A stretch of DNA of 64,000 nucleotides, from assembly GCA_963970005.1 (NCBI GenBank), contig CAXAMN010004002.1:332182-396181 (forward strand), written 5' to 3'. The position numbers and the translations under genes are program-made. The notes beneath the pieces were generated by a model, which had not been told where the DNA came from, did no database searches, and saw nothing but the letters and a program-made list of their open reading frames with translations. This DNA comes from Durusdinium trenchii. Its lineage: Eukaryota; Sar; Dinophyceae; Suessiales; Symbiodiniaceae. Position 1 is the stretch's first letter; each line of letters begins with the position of its first letter. Positions 32,760-41,917 of this stretch are shown here, piece after piece.

Positions 32760-33231
32760 TAGAAGAAGGGGTTCTCCAAATGCTGAATCAGATGCAGAGA
32801 AAGTTCTTTTGTCATTCATGAATGAACCTTGGCTGGGCATCCTTATGTTGAGCCTGACACAGGCAATCCTGAGCCTCAGCAAGGCCAAACATTTCGATGT
32901 TTCACTGACTAGTTTGCTGAGGAAAACATGAGCTTCCTGCGCAATGCAAGTGTTCCGTGTCCAGAAAACTATTGTTTCCAACATTGAAGAAGCTCTTCTT
33001 TGCACATCAAAGAAGCGCTTCTTCAACTCTTCTTCAACCTCCAGAAGCCTACTTTTGTGGAAGCTGGCTTTTGAAGCTTCGAAGACAGGTTTCAAAACCT
33101 AGCTTCCACAACTGTTCTTCTTGGAGGCTTAGGGAACCGTCGCGTGCGGACACAAGTCGACCAGGCAAGTGCCCCTGTACAGTGTGAATGCCTTCTTCGA
33201 CGATGACATGGCGTATTCGTGGAACTGCAAG
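32760..33231. other. Interval between copies A and B
   Basis: This stretch contains short imperfect repeats around GAAGCTTC (about 32,990-33,110). A minus-strand open frame of 114 codons (33,095-32,751) has no recognisable domain. The last part (33,187-33,231, plus strand) encodes NAFFDDDMAYSWNCK and is the left half of the site into which copy B inserted. Confidence 0.35.
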
Positions 33232-33250
33232 GGCGTGTCGGACTTGGCTT
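33232..33250. repeat. Target-site duplication of copy B (5' side)
   Basis: GGCGTGTCGGACTTGGCTT, repeated exactly at 35,428-35,446 directly after the A tail of copy B. Confidence 0.95.
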
Positions 33251-34007
33251 CATTGTCAAACTGCCGGCCACAGTGGTAGGCATTGCAGATAATGCCTTTC
33301 GGGACTGCAAGCTCCTAAATAGTGTCTTGGCTCCGGGTTGTCGCGACTTTGGTTACAAAGCCTTTTCGGAATGTTGTTCCTTGCAGCGTGTGTATGCATC
33401 GGGTGGAGCTGTAAACGTTTTCAATGGGGAAACCAATTTCGGGCAATACCTCTTCCAAGGGTGCATCAACCTTGCAGAGGTCACCGTGAGTGAGTTTCCA
33501 TCCCCCCGATCTGAATTGAACGGGTTAACCCAGCAAGACAGGACCAGAGAGCTAGCTCCGGGCTGCCTCAGCTCTACAGGCATCTACACACTTGTTCTCC
33601 CAAAGCACTTTGTAGCCATAGGAGCGCACGCTTGTGACAGTTGTCGACTGCTTAATGGTGTTGACCTCTGTAACACCATGATTGAAGAAATTCCGGAATT
33701 CACTTTTGGCCACTACACTGGCCTTCGGGAAGTCTTCCTACCGACAACTCTCCATACAATCCGAGTTAAAGCCTTTATGAGCTGTGCCGCCCTTGTTGAG
33801 CTTGCCATTCCGCCTGCTCTCAAGTATATTGGAAGTAGGGCTTTCTTGGACTGCACTGCCCTTCGGAGGCTGGTCAAAATGCCCGGAACACGCAAATGGC
33901 GAGGGGTTTATGCTGAAGAAAATGCTTTTGCCATCTGTCCGGCCATGAAATGGCCACCCTGGCTGCATATGATCCCAGACATGGGCTACACCCCTGGTTT
34001 AGGATAG
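33251..34007 (+). pseudogene. LRR gene 2, 3' part (copy B)
   Basis: The open frame covers about 250 codons of BspA-type LRR_5 repeats with typical units such as IADNAFRDCKLLNSVLAPGC and IRVKAFMSCAALVELAIPPA, ending IPDMGYTPGLG. The N-terminal ubiquitin-like head is missing because of the 5' truncation; upstream codons back to 33,219 belong to the target. It has no start codon of its own, yet the repeats are unbroken, unlike in copy A. Confidence 0.75.
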
Positions 34008-34061
34008 AGGATCATCCCTCCACCCACAGCTGTCGTGGCCCTGCTATCAATTTTGTTAGGG

Positions 34062-34091
34062 TCTGGGTGCGAGCCTTAGCTCGGGTCCGGA
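34062..34091 (+). repeat. CCTTAG hairpin after LRR gene 2 (copy B)
   Basis: Core CGAG, loop CCTTAG, CTCG; the stem extends to 12 positions with one G-G mismatch and three G-U pairs. Confidence 0.8.
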
Positions 34092-34564
34092 GTAGGCCAG
34101 CAATTGCGAAACAGTACTCCTCAACACGAGTCACTATCCATAGTTGCCCTCCGTTATGCATGGAGTAAGTGCCCAGAGGCTGTCGGATAGAGAAGGGTCT
34201 CGGCGTGGCGGTGATGTCGACAACTGCAAATCGTCCACCTGCCAGACACAGTAGTCGGTCACTGGTTTAGGTGTCAAATGCCACGGGTTGTGGTCGCCCC
34301 GAGATGCAAGTTTTTCGGCACCATAGCATTCGATGACCTACAACGCAAACGACCTTTGGCGAGAAAACTATCGAGACCCAGCCTCAACGAAGCTATGCTG
34401 CAGAGGCAGGAGAGAAGCAAGTGCGACGTGAGCAGTGAGTTGAGCCAAGTGCCAGTTTTTGAGCATCAGAAAAGGAGGATTTCCAGGCATATACGGCAAG
34501 CAAAATGCACAGACACCAAGTAGAACCATGACCTCTTCTCGCCATCCGCTGCGAAGTGAGCCGA

Positions 34565-34595
34565 TAGGAGCGAGAACCTTAGTTCTGCGTTCCTA
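34565..34595 (+). repeat. CCTTAG hairpin, 3' region (copy B)
   Basis: Core AGAA, loop CCTTAG, TTCT, continued by TAGGAGCG pairing with CGTTCCTA after one bulged G (34,587): twelve pairs in all. Confidence 0.8.
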
Positions 34596-34631
34596 CACGG
34601 CGGGTGGTAGATAGTGGCAATGAAGGATGCC

Positions 34632-34655
34632 CAGGGGGAACCTTAGTTCCCGCTG
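34632..34655 (+). repeat. CCTTAG hairpin, 3' region (copy B)
   Basis: GGGAA, loop CCTTAG, TTCCC, then one mismatch and three more pairs (CAG with CTG). Confidence 0.8.
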
Positions 34656-35427
34656 TTGATGTCCGACATTGCCAATTTTGTACAAAGAGGTACAGATATC
34701 ATGCTAGGAGAGCTCAATGTTTCACAGGTTTCACACGGGCCTTGCACGCACCTCTCACTTTTTGCCATTGCACAGCGCCGCACAGACTCAAGTGACATCC
34801 CCTTTTTGGCACCGTTGTGCGCCGAAGGGTGTTGGGTCTGCCTCCCCACGGGGAGGTGGTGCCCGGTTCACCCTTAGCTGCAGGCTTCTCTCGCTAGGAA
34901 TTGCCGCCGTATTTGAATTCTGTCTGGCAGCATGTGACTGGCCTTGTATGCGCCACCGGTTGAACGGGTTGTGCTGCAAGTATGGTCTTTTCCACGGATT
35001 GCTGCTTAGATCTTCGCACATTCGGTTGGCCTGATTACAACCACTGCTGGAGCATTGCGAGACACCTGACCTGCAAAGTGACCTTGTTTTGCCACACTGT
35101 GGTGTGGCCGCTGGTCACCAACACTTGGTAAGGAAAGTCCGTTTGAAGCCTTCTAGGCGGCTTTCCATGAACACAGCTTGCGCTGCAGTCCTCTTCTTTT
35201 GCGAATTCAGGCCCACTAATTGCCACTAGTCTCAGTTTCACATGTTTCACCTAGTGTAGAGGGAAGACTACAAGATGGTGGAGTTTCGGCCTGCGGGCTT
35301 GGGTGTTTGGTTTTGGGTTGGTTTTGGGGCCTTCGTTCCTTTCTCCACCATCTGTCTGTTCTTCCCTTCCTTCAACGATGACCTGGGCACCATGCCCACA
35401 CGGCGTCCGTACTCGTGGAAAAAAAAA

Positions 35428-35446
35428 GGCGTGTCGGACTTGGCTT
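35428..35446. repeat. Target-site duplication of copy B (3' side)
   Basis: Exact 19-bp repeat of 33,232-33,250. After it the frame of the target ends at once (codons GVSDLA then TAA), so copy B sits at the very end of a short reading frame. Confidence 0.95.
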
Positions 35447-35577
35447 AAGTCATAAGAGACACAGCGCAGGTTGCGTTGCAAGCACACCGCACTAAAACAA
35501 TGCGACTGCCCTCTCCAACCTTGGAAAAAGAGAGAAGTGCCAACCTGTGTCGTCGCTAAGAGCCAACATGCCCATAA

Positions 35578-35960
35578 TTGCGCAATGCTGGTGAGCTGAC
35601 CCGGTGTCGCCATTTGCGGATTGTCAAGCTGCCGACTGCAGTGGTGCGTATCGATGAAAGTGCCTTTCGCGGGTCTCATTGGCTCAATAGCAAAACTGCA
35701 CTGGGCTGCACAGACTTCGGTTTTGAGGCATTCGCCGACTGTTGTTCGTTACAAGTTGTCCATGCCAATGGAGAAGTCAACACCTTCAGTGGTGCAACCA
35801 AACTAGACCACTTTCTCTTTGACTCTTGCATCTTAATGCTGCACGCCGTTGTCGAGCCGCAATCACTGACACCTGCACAGCGTCGAGAGCTCCCAGCGGG
35901 ATGCTTTTTTTTGCACGGGTATGGGCGCTATGTGTGCCGAGAGGCACAAGTCACCATGAC
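35578..35960 (+). pseudogene. LRR_5 fragment (third LRR paralogue)
   Basis: The plus-strand frame encodes BspA-type repeats (LRIVKLPTAVVRIDESAFRG, then GFEAFADCCSLQVVHANGEV) related to, but clearly diverged from, LRR gene 2. The same frame runs on into the tandem repeat array at 36,003 without a stop, giving a 316-codon open frame whose second half is repeat-derived and probably meaningless. It likely belongs to copy C, an older element. Confidence 0.55.
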
Positions 35961-36002
35961 GAATTCAGAAAGTGGGTACGTAGATGAGCCTGACAAACAA
36001 GA

Positions 36003-36330
36003 CCCGAGCGGTACCGAAGCGGTACCGAGGCGGACCGCGCATTGTGATAGAGGGTCCGAGCCGTACAGAGGCGGTACCGCGCATTGTAATGGGCCGAGCG
36101 GCACCCGAGGCCCCACCGCGCATTGTAATCGAGGGCCTGAGCAGTACCGAGGCGGTACCGCCATTGTAATGGAGGGTCGGCACCGAGGCGGACCGCGCAT
36201 TGCAATAGAGGGCCCGAGCGGCACCGAGGCGGCGCCGCGCATTGTAACAGAGGGCCCGAGAGGTACCGAGGCGGTGCCGCGCATTGTAATAAAGGGCCCG
36301 AGCCGTAATGAAGTGGTGCCGAGGTACAGA
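36003..36330. repeat. Second array of the 42-bp GC-rich repeat
   Basis: About seven diverged units of the GCGCATTGTAAT / GAGGGCC / GGTACCGAGG repeat, same orientation as 25,224-25,436. Units are more degenerate than in the first array (GGCACC and GGACC replace GGTACC). Confidence 0.8.
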
Positions 36331-36334
36331 GGAA

Positions 36335-36496
36335 TGTTGCTTGACGGTAGAGACTCGACCTGTGGGCTGTGGTTGGTTTGGTTTGTTTTTTGTTGGGTTG
36401 TCTTTGTCCTTTTCTCCACCGACCGTCTGACTGTATTTCCCTTCTTCCATGATGACCTGGGCACCATGCCCACACGGCGTCCGTACTCGTGGAAAA
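36335..36496 (+). mobile_element. Copy C: diverged 3' end of a related element
   Basis: The segment repeats the terminal block of copies A and B, including GATGACCTGGGCACC, CGGCGTCCGTACTCGTGG and a seven-A tail (36,490-36,496). It is more diverged in the preceding 100 bases. The LRR fragment at 35,578 and the tandem array probably belong to the same old insertion. I could not find its target-site duplication. Confidence 0.6.
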
Positions 36497-36785
36497 AAAT
36501 GACAAATAGGCTCCACTTGGTATGCTGAAGTTTTGCTCGTTGTGATGAAGTGCTACTGCCACAAGCAGGGTCTCTGATGATCCTTTAGGTCTTTCGCGCG
36601 CACGTCTCTTTGATACAAGTTGTGACGTATTTGCTCTACAGTGGCCTAGTCGTTACTGAACTGCATCGCACTCTCACTTTCAGTGTGCTCGGGCATGTTC
36701 TGACTGTGCACCGGCGCAGGAATACATAGGAATACACTTTGGACCATTGCAGACTGCACTAACAGGTAAGTTTGCCCTGGACGTT

Positions 36786-36821
36786 TCCGTAGCCTTTTGG
36801 CTCAAGGCATCTCGGCTCAAA
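36786..36821 (+). promoter_or_regulatory. Tandem relict dinoflagellate spliced leader
   Basis: Bases 36,786-36,806 match the conserved 22-nt dinoflagellate leader with a single missing A (TAGCC-TTTTGGCTCAAG). Directly behind it, 36,807-36,821 (GCATCTCGGCTCAAA) matches the last 15 bases of the leader at 11 of 15 positions. A fresh full leader followed by an older, truncated leader is the known footprint of repeated cycles of trans-splicing and reverse transcription in dinoflagellates. It marks the 5' end of the element's RNA. Confidence 0.85.
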
Positions 36822-36961
36822 CTCGCGGCAAAAGCCGTTGAGCTAGGAGGTTCAAGACTACTTCTTAAAGAGAAGAAGTTTTCTCCGGGCCGGTGCGCGT
36901 AGTTAGGTTCTTCTTAGTCTGTGCTTAGGGTTTTTTGCTTGAGCATTCTCAATTTGTTTGC

Positions 36962-36993
36962 AATTGTGTGGTGTCCTTAGACACCGTACAATT
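36962..36993 (+). repeat. Leader hairpin 1 (CCTTAG loop)
   Basis: GGTGT, loop CCTTAG, ACACC; the stem continues outward to 13 pairs (two G-U), ending AATTG with CAATT. Confidence 0.9.
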
Positions 36994-36994
36994 T

Positions 36995-37020
36995 CAAGTG
37001 GGGTCCTTAGACTCCATTTG
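36995..37020 (+). repeat. Leader hairpin 2 (CCTTAG loop)
   Basis: CAAGTGGGGT, loop CCTTAG, ACTCCATTTG: ten pairs with two G-U pairs and no mismatch. Starts two bases after leader hairpin 1. Confidence 0.9.
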
Positions 37021-37054
37021 ATTGCAGTTTTGGCCGTCTTTCCTCACAAGCACA

Positions 37055-37084
37055 CTCGAAGGGTGTCCTTAGACACCATTCGAG
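37055..37084 (+). repeat. Leader hairpin 3 (CCTTAG loop)
   Basis: GGTGT, loop CCTTAG, ACACC, one G-A mismatch, then CTCGAA with TTCGAG. It ends 30 bases before the ORF1 ATG (37,115). The inner ten bases of stem equal leader hairpin 1, while the outer stem is different. Confidence 0.9.
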
Positions 37085-37114
37085 CTTTGTTACAGGCTTT
37101 ATTTGTCTCCAAGG

Positions 37115-40100
37115 ATGGTTTCTAAAGAAGTCTCTTGCACGATTTCTCAATTTATCTATGACGATATTCTCGATTCATTTGAGGCAAAAGGGATTTTCTC
37201 ACAGCTCAGCAGACTTTCTTTAGCTGCTTCACCTCGCATCTTTTTTCTCTGTCGTTTTCCTAGCATGATCAACACAGTCCGTTTCAGCCGAAATCTTTTC
37301 ATAGTTGGTGAAGATGAGTACAATAATGTCTGTGCTGTCGCTTCTGGAAGTCATCCAATAGACATTGTCATCTATGGAATACAAAGTCGATTGCAAGATA
37401 TCATTTTGCAACTTTACCACTCAGGCTCTCAACTACGACATGTGCTTCTTTTTCATGAGTGCACTTTGAGTGCTACTTGTGTTGACCTAACGATTGGGGT
37501 CTGCACTTCGTTAAAAAGACATCGAGCTCACATACAGCGAATTAGCAAATACAAAAGCTTTGAATTTGCACAAAATGGAGGCTCGCGCACCTTTACCAAA
37601 GCTACATATTTCGTTGCACTCAATGCCACTCGTAATGTAAATAGCTTTGAAGTCTTCTCGCCAAGTCTGGAATATACAGAAACATGGCTGTGTTCCAGCA
37701 AGTCCTTCACGTCACAGATCCAAGCTGCAATTACTGCCGTGCCTGGAGTCTTTCGGTTTCGTGTTTATACGCATGACCCCCCTCTCCATACAGAGCTTGG
37801 AGCGACGGACCGATGCTGTGTCACTTTTGGCATTGCTGAATCAGAAGTTCAAACAGTGGCTGATTCCCTGGTGTCGATCTATGATTGTCTTAGTCAAGAA
37901 GTTGCCTCCTCCGCTCAGCAAGACCTCCAAAGAGTAATTCCACTCTTTTGGAATGTACGTCCTAGTGATGCCCCAGCTTTCTATTGCTTTCACACTGTCA
38001 CCTTTTTAGATATCAGATCTTGCACGCAAGAGGAAAGATGGCAACTTCAGAGCATTTTGATTGACACGAATATTCCATACTATATCCAAAAAAGACTGCT
38101 CTTGGTCATCTATGCTGAAGGAACTGAACTCGAAAACTTTAGACTCAGAACCTTCCAAGAACAGATTAAGATTCCATTCGGCAAAGAAGAAGGTAGCCTG
38201 CAATGTTCTTTCACCGCAGGAACCGATGAAAACCTCTGGACTGTTGATTTTGGTACGACAGGAAGTGACACTCATGAAGCCTTTCAGATTGAGGATGATG
38301 GATCTCTTATGATGAAAGATGGGATCGTCGATGTCGGGTTTAGTAAGAAGCTACAAAAAGTCTTGGGAGCTATACAGATCCGACCTGCCGTAGTACATGT
38401 CCAAGACAAAGGCCAACAGAAAGTTGTTGCCTTTTATGCATCACCTACGTTGTTCCCACGAATACCTAGCACTTTCATTGACCACAAGGCTAATAAGAGA
38501 ATTGTCCACTACAAGCAACCTGATGTCCATACCACTGAAAGGACCTCCAACATTTATGTTAAAGAAACCAAAACTGATCACCATGTTGGTGCACATAATA
38601 AAGGACCATGTCAAGGTGCTCGACTTAGTGGATTCTTCCCTCTGCCAGGTAATAGCATGTCGCGTAGAAGATTCGGACAGTTACAAGTTTTTAGCTTTGA
38701 AATTGGCAAGAGAGATGTAGCTGTTGATCTCCTTGATGAGATTGTTCCCATTTGCTTTGTTGAAGCTGAACTCTCTATCAAAGAGGCCTCTTACCTTCTT
38801 GATATTCTAATGAAGCAAAGGCATCTCCTTGACCATCACACTATTTTCCTCGAATGCACTGCCACAAAGCCACCTCTCCAGCTGCGTAAAGAAGATGTTA
38901 TTACTACCTTGCCGGAGCATGAAAGTATTATTCACTGCCAAATTGAACCTGGTCAGAAGCTACAAGTACTTCAACCACGTTTTGAAAGAGGCAAGGTCTC
39001 ACGGTGCCTCAATAATGCACTTGAGCTCAGTGTCTATGACCGTGCGAACCTTATTCTCTTCTTACCGGGTCAAATGGACATTCATGATGTCTTTGGTAAA
39101 GCACCTGTTGGCCGTGTCCTGTCAATTTGGTACAACAATCACTCGTCGCACCAAAAACATGATACGAAGCCTGCTGCAACAAAGCAGTCGGCAAATATTA
39201 CTGGCAGCAGCCCCCAATGTAGCATAAATGCCCAAATAGATACCACTTTCACTGGCAAATGTCGTGACAACAAACAATCGCCTGCTCGTTCGATACCATC
39301 TTCATCTGATCACAATCAAGATGCAGTCAGTCCCTTACAGACTGAAATTGATGCAACGGGGTCTATATCCCATGAAGAAGAAATAACACCAAAACAGAAT
39401 TCTGACTCTTTGTTCAAAGATTGTGATGAACATCAAGCAGCAAATCGAGAAAGTCAGGTTAGTCCAGCATCTCCCTTGCGTCAAAATTCTGGAACACCTG
39501 CATGTCAACTGGCAAGCAAAGCTTACGTTCCCAATATCCAATATGACCCCTATTCAGTAAACCAATCAATGCAAGTTGATGAAGGCTCTGCCTTGCGCTT
39601 TGCTCATAAAGAGGTAAAGCAAGATGGTGCCAAACATCCAAAAGAAGTGCAACAATCCCAATCATACTCTACCGAGAGTCGCCAAGCTAAAGAGCTCCTT
39701 GAAGAAAAGGTTATTGTTCCCTTTTCCTTCAAAGACAGTACATCGGACAATGAAGCCTCACAGCTTTCAACAGATTCGTTCTGTGAACAGGTATACCAAG
39801 ATTTACAACAACAATTAGAAGACGATCCAAAGAAAGAAACAGGCCATAGTGCTCTTTTGACCGAGTCAAAACACACTGTTGAAGTGATTACAGACAGAAA
39901 GCCATCCACAAAAAAAAGCACAAGTGACACACGCCAACAGCCAGTCAAGAAACCTGCTGCAAAACCCACCCCCAAACGAGATGATGGCCTTAGTCATCGT
40001 CTTGTAAAACGGGGAATCAACGCACAACATGCCTCCGATTGTGATACTAACCGAAACCCAATGAATGGAGTTCTCCAAAACAAACGTCGACAATCTTATA

Positions 40101-41917
40101 CACAACAGATACAGCAGATGATCAGCCAGGATGTCTCCTTGCAAAACATGGATTTTCAGGATGAAGATATTCAACGAGCAGTCTCCTTGTATGAGAATCT
40201 CAATGCCACTGCTTGTTACTATACGGCTGCACTGCGCATTGTATCCAAGGCCAATTGGAACAAACAAGTAAACTTTGAAAATCACATTGGTCACAGAGCA
40301 ATGGTTGCAGTAGCCAAAGGATGGACTTGTGCATCCTATCTACCGAATGATGATTTTGATCACTATCACTTAGCATTGGCTATGTCGACTCTCCCTAAAA
40401 ATACTCACATGGACCTGCTGAGAACATATGAGTCCATTGTCGCGATCATTCCGCCTCCCTTTCATGACTTACTCGGATCTAGAGTCTCATTTACCTGTCT
40501 GAGTTGTCATAGAATTGTTGAGCACAATGTTGCTACATTCATTGTCACCGCTTTACCGACAGGACTTTTGCCACACGTTGCCTTCTTTGAAGCTGCCTTT
40601 CCATGGTCAGAGCATCTTTTGCCCATTGGATGTGATAATGGAAGAAATGCTGGTCAAGAATGTCAAGAATGTGCCATTAACTTTAATTGGGCCACCATCT
40701 TTTGTTCGCCCTGCCGACTGGTGTGGCTGCACTTTCAACGAGAGAGACAGCCACTTGCAACAGACTACGAAAAGCTCCTTGACAAAGATACCTTCCAATC
40801 AGGTGGGCAGATTTGGCAATGTATTGCATTAGTCATTCATCAGGGTCCAGACCCACTAAATGGTGAACAGCAACCCTGTGAGCATTTTTATGTGCTAGAG
40901 CATGAAAATGTCAATTCCACAACGCTGAAGTATGACAATGCTACTGGACTGAGTCAATTAAGTGTCTCACAAATCAAAGCAGGTGATCGAATTTGTGGTA
41001 TCCTGTATCGACATGCGACAATTTCGAGTACATGGTCCCACACGCGACCTCCGAAACGAATGTCGAATATAGTGCGTGGCAAACACTCCAAACGTGACAA
41101 GAACAAATTTGGGCAGCGAGAAGTAAGTGCACCCAAAAGAAAACAGGCTATCAAAAGGACCATTGATGTTGGACATCGAAAAGATACTATTGGCCTTGTT
41201 CCTATTAGTGCGAATGAACTCCAAGCTACCTACATTCCGGAGAAGCTATGCCCACCGCCGCCCGGTGATGCAACTATTCCTGCGGAACAACTTAAAGCAG
41301 TTGAAACATCCTTGTCGCAGTCATCACAGGCGGATCACCTTGCATCGCCTGCCTCTCCTATTGATCAACCCATGCAGAGTTCTGAATCCAATCCACCGTA
41401 CGCTGTTCTGAGTATGTTTGATGGTTGCGGGTCGTCACTAGACATCCTGATTGAGAAGTTTGGCTATCGCCCCAAAGTCTGTGTGCTGTGTGAAAGGGAT
41501 GAAACGCTCAGATATTTGGTTGCAGAAAAACATGGAATCTCCGTCAACGTGCAGTGGATACATAGCCTCAAAGGAGGTATCTTCCTCTATGCGAATGATG
41601 TTGACATTCTCTTTGATGATGGAGCAAGAATCTTAAGAGAGTTCGTCACTTTGAGTGACTTTTGTCATGTTTTTGTTATTGGAGGTAGTCCCTGCACTGA
41701 CCTCACCTTTGCGGGTCAGGAACATGGACGCTTAGGCATTTGTGGCCCCGACAGCGTCTTTTTCTTTACGATGCATCTCGCGCTATACCTACTTGGTACA
41801 GTCCTTCCTAAGACACACATTCGTTTTCTCATTGAGAATGCAGGCTCCATGCATTATGATCACTTTACCTTCATCAGAGCCTCCTTGGCCTGGCACACAT
41901 TACACGGGACAAGATGA
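37115..41917 (+). CDS. ORF1: N-terminal protein with DNMT3-like methyltransferase (first part)
   Basis: ATG 37,115 (MVSKEVSCTISQF) is the first ATG; the frame is open back to 37,103. Residues 1-700 have no family that I recognise. Residues 700-1,050 are Gln/Lys/Ser-rich and probably disordered. Residues about 1,127-1,200 hold a Cys-rich region (FTCLSCHRIV, then CQEC and CSPC) that may bind zinc. From about residue 1,425 a C5-cytosine methyltransferase begins: motif I VLSMFDGCGSSLDIL, motif IV VIGGSPCTDLTFAG with the catalytic Cys (about 1,525), and motif VI IENAGSM (about 1,573). The DNMT3-type SPC-x-DL form stands out. The frame stops at TGA 41,915-41,917, before motif VIII, and ORF2 starts inside the stop (ATGA). 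Enzymes of this kind methylate CG sites de novo, and retroelement DNMTs in Symbiodinium have been shown to do so. Confidence 0.85.
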   Translation: MVSKEVSCTISQFIYDDILDSFEAKGIFSQLSRLSLAASPRIFFLCRFPSMINTVRFSRNLFIVGEDEYNNVCAVASGSHPIDIVIYGIQSRLQDIILQLYHSGSQLRHVLLFHECTLSATCVDLTIGVCTSLKRHRAHIQRISKYKSFEFAQNGGSRTFTKATYFVALNATRNVNSFEVFSPSLEYTETWLCSSKSFTSQIQAAITAVPGVFRFRVYTHDPPLHTELGATDRCCVTFGIAESEVQTVADSLVSIYDCLSQEVASSAQQDLQRVIPLFWNVRPSDAPAFYCFHTVTFLDIRSCTQEERWQLQSILIDTNIPYYIQKRLLLVIYAEGTELENFRLRTFQEQIKIPFGKEEGSLQCSFTAGTDENLWTVDFGTTGSDTHEAFQIEDDGSLMMKDGIVDVGFSKKLQKVLGAIQIRPAVVHVQDKGQQKVVAFYASPTLFPRIPSTFIDHKANKRIVHYKQPDVHTTERTSNIYVKETKTDHHVGAHNKGPCQGARLSGFFPLPGNSMSRRRFGQLQVFSFEIGKRDVAVDLLDEIVPICFVEAELSIKEASYLLDILMKQRHLLDHHTIFLECTATKPPLQLRKEDVITTLPEHESIIHCQIEPGQKLQVLQPRFERGKVSRCLNNALELSVYDRANLILFLPGQMDIHDVFGKAPVGRVLSIWYNNHSSHQKHDTKPAATKQSANITGSSPQCSINAQIDTTFTGKCRDNKQSPARSIPSSSDHNQDAVSPLQTEIDATGSISHEEEITPKQNSDSLFKDCDEHQAANRESQVSPASPLRQNSGTPACQLASKAYVPNIQYDPYSVNQSMQVDEGSALRFAHKEVKQDGAKHPKEVQQSQSYSTESRQAKELLEEKVIVPFSFKDSTSDNEASQLSTDSFCEQVYQDLQQQLEDDPKKETGHSALLTESKHTVEVITDRKPSTKKSTSDTRQQPVKKPAAKPTPKRDDGLSHRLVKRGINAQHASDCDTNRNPMNGVLQNKRRQSYTQQIQQMISQDVSLQNMDFQDEDIQRAVSLYENLNATACYYTAALRIVSKANWNKQVNFENHIGHRAMVAVAKGWTCASYLPNDDFDHYHLALAMSTLPKNTHMDLLRTYESIVAIIPPPFHDLLGSRVSFTCLSCHRIVEHNVATFIVTALPTGLLPHVAFFEAAFPWSEHLLPIGCDNGRNAGQECQECAINFNWATIFCSPCRLVWLHFQRERQPLATDYEKLLDKDTFQSGGQIWQCIALVIHQGPDPLNGEQQPCEHFYVLEHENVNSTTLKYDNATGLSQLSVSQIKAGDRICGILYRHATISSTWSHTRPPKRMSNIVRGKHSKRDKNKFGQREVSAPKRKQAIKRTIDVGHRKDTIGLVPISANELQATYIPEKLCPPPPGDATIPAEQLKAVETSLSQSSQADHLASPASPIDQPMQSSESNPPYAVLSMFDGCGSSLDILIEKFGYRPKVCVLCERDETLRYLVAEKHGISVNVQWIHSLKGGIFLYANDVDILFDDGARILREFVTLSDFCHVFVIGGSPCTDLTFAGQEHGRLGICGPDSVFFFTMHLALYLLGTVLPKTHIRFLIENAGSMHYDHFTFIRASLAWHTLHGTR
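39976..40005 (+). repeat. CCTTAG hairpin inside ORF1
   Basis: ACGAGATGATGG, loop CCTTAG, TCATCGTCTTGT: twelve uninterrupted pairs including three G-U pairs, within the basic/disordered part of ORF1. Confidence 0.85.

Larger units (their letters stand above)
34008..35418 (+). other. Noncoding 3' region of copy B
   Basis: This is collinear with 21,592-22,990 reversed. It contains hairpins at 34,062, 34,565 and 34,632 and ends with the terminal block TGGGCACCATGCCCACACGG, then CGTCCGTACTCGTGG, before the A tail. Small frames here are chance frames or shadows. The terminal block stays open in all three copies (residues DDLGTMPTRRPYSW). Confidence 0.6.
33251..35427 (+). mobile_element. Copy B: 5'-truncated giant LINE copy (2.2 kb)
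   Basis: The plus-strand copy starts within LRR gene 2 (33,251, equivalent to 23,762 of copy A) and runs through its stop, the 1.4-kb noncoding 3' region and the terminal block to a run of nine A residues (35,419-35,427). It is bracketed by a perfect 19-bp target-site duplication. Copy B is the inverted counterpart of 21,592-23,762 and shows that the 3' end of the element is the same in independent insertions. Confidence 0.92.

Noticed and set aside
35578..36528. A 316-codon protein combining LRRs and a Gly/Thr-rich tail
   Set aside because: The second half is read-through into the tandem array. Only the LRR fragment is kept as a feature.
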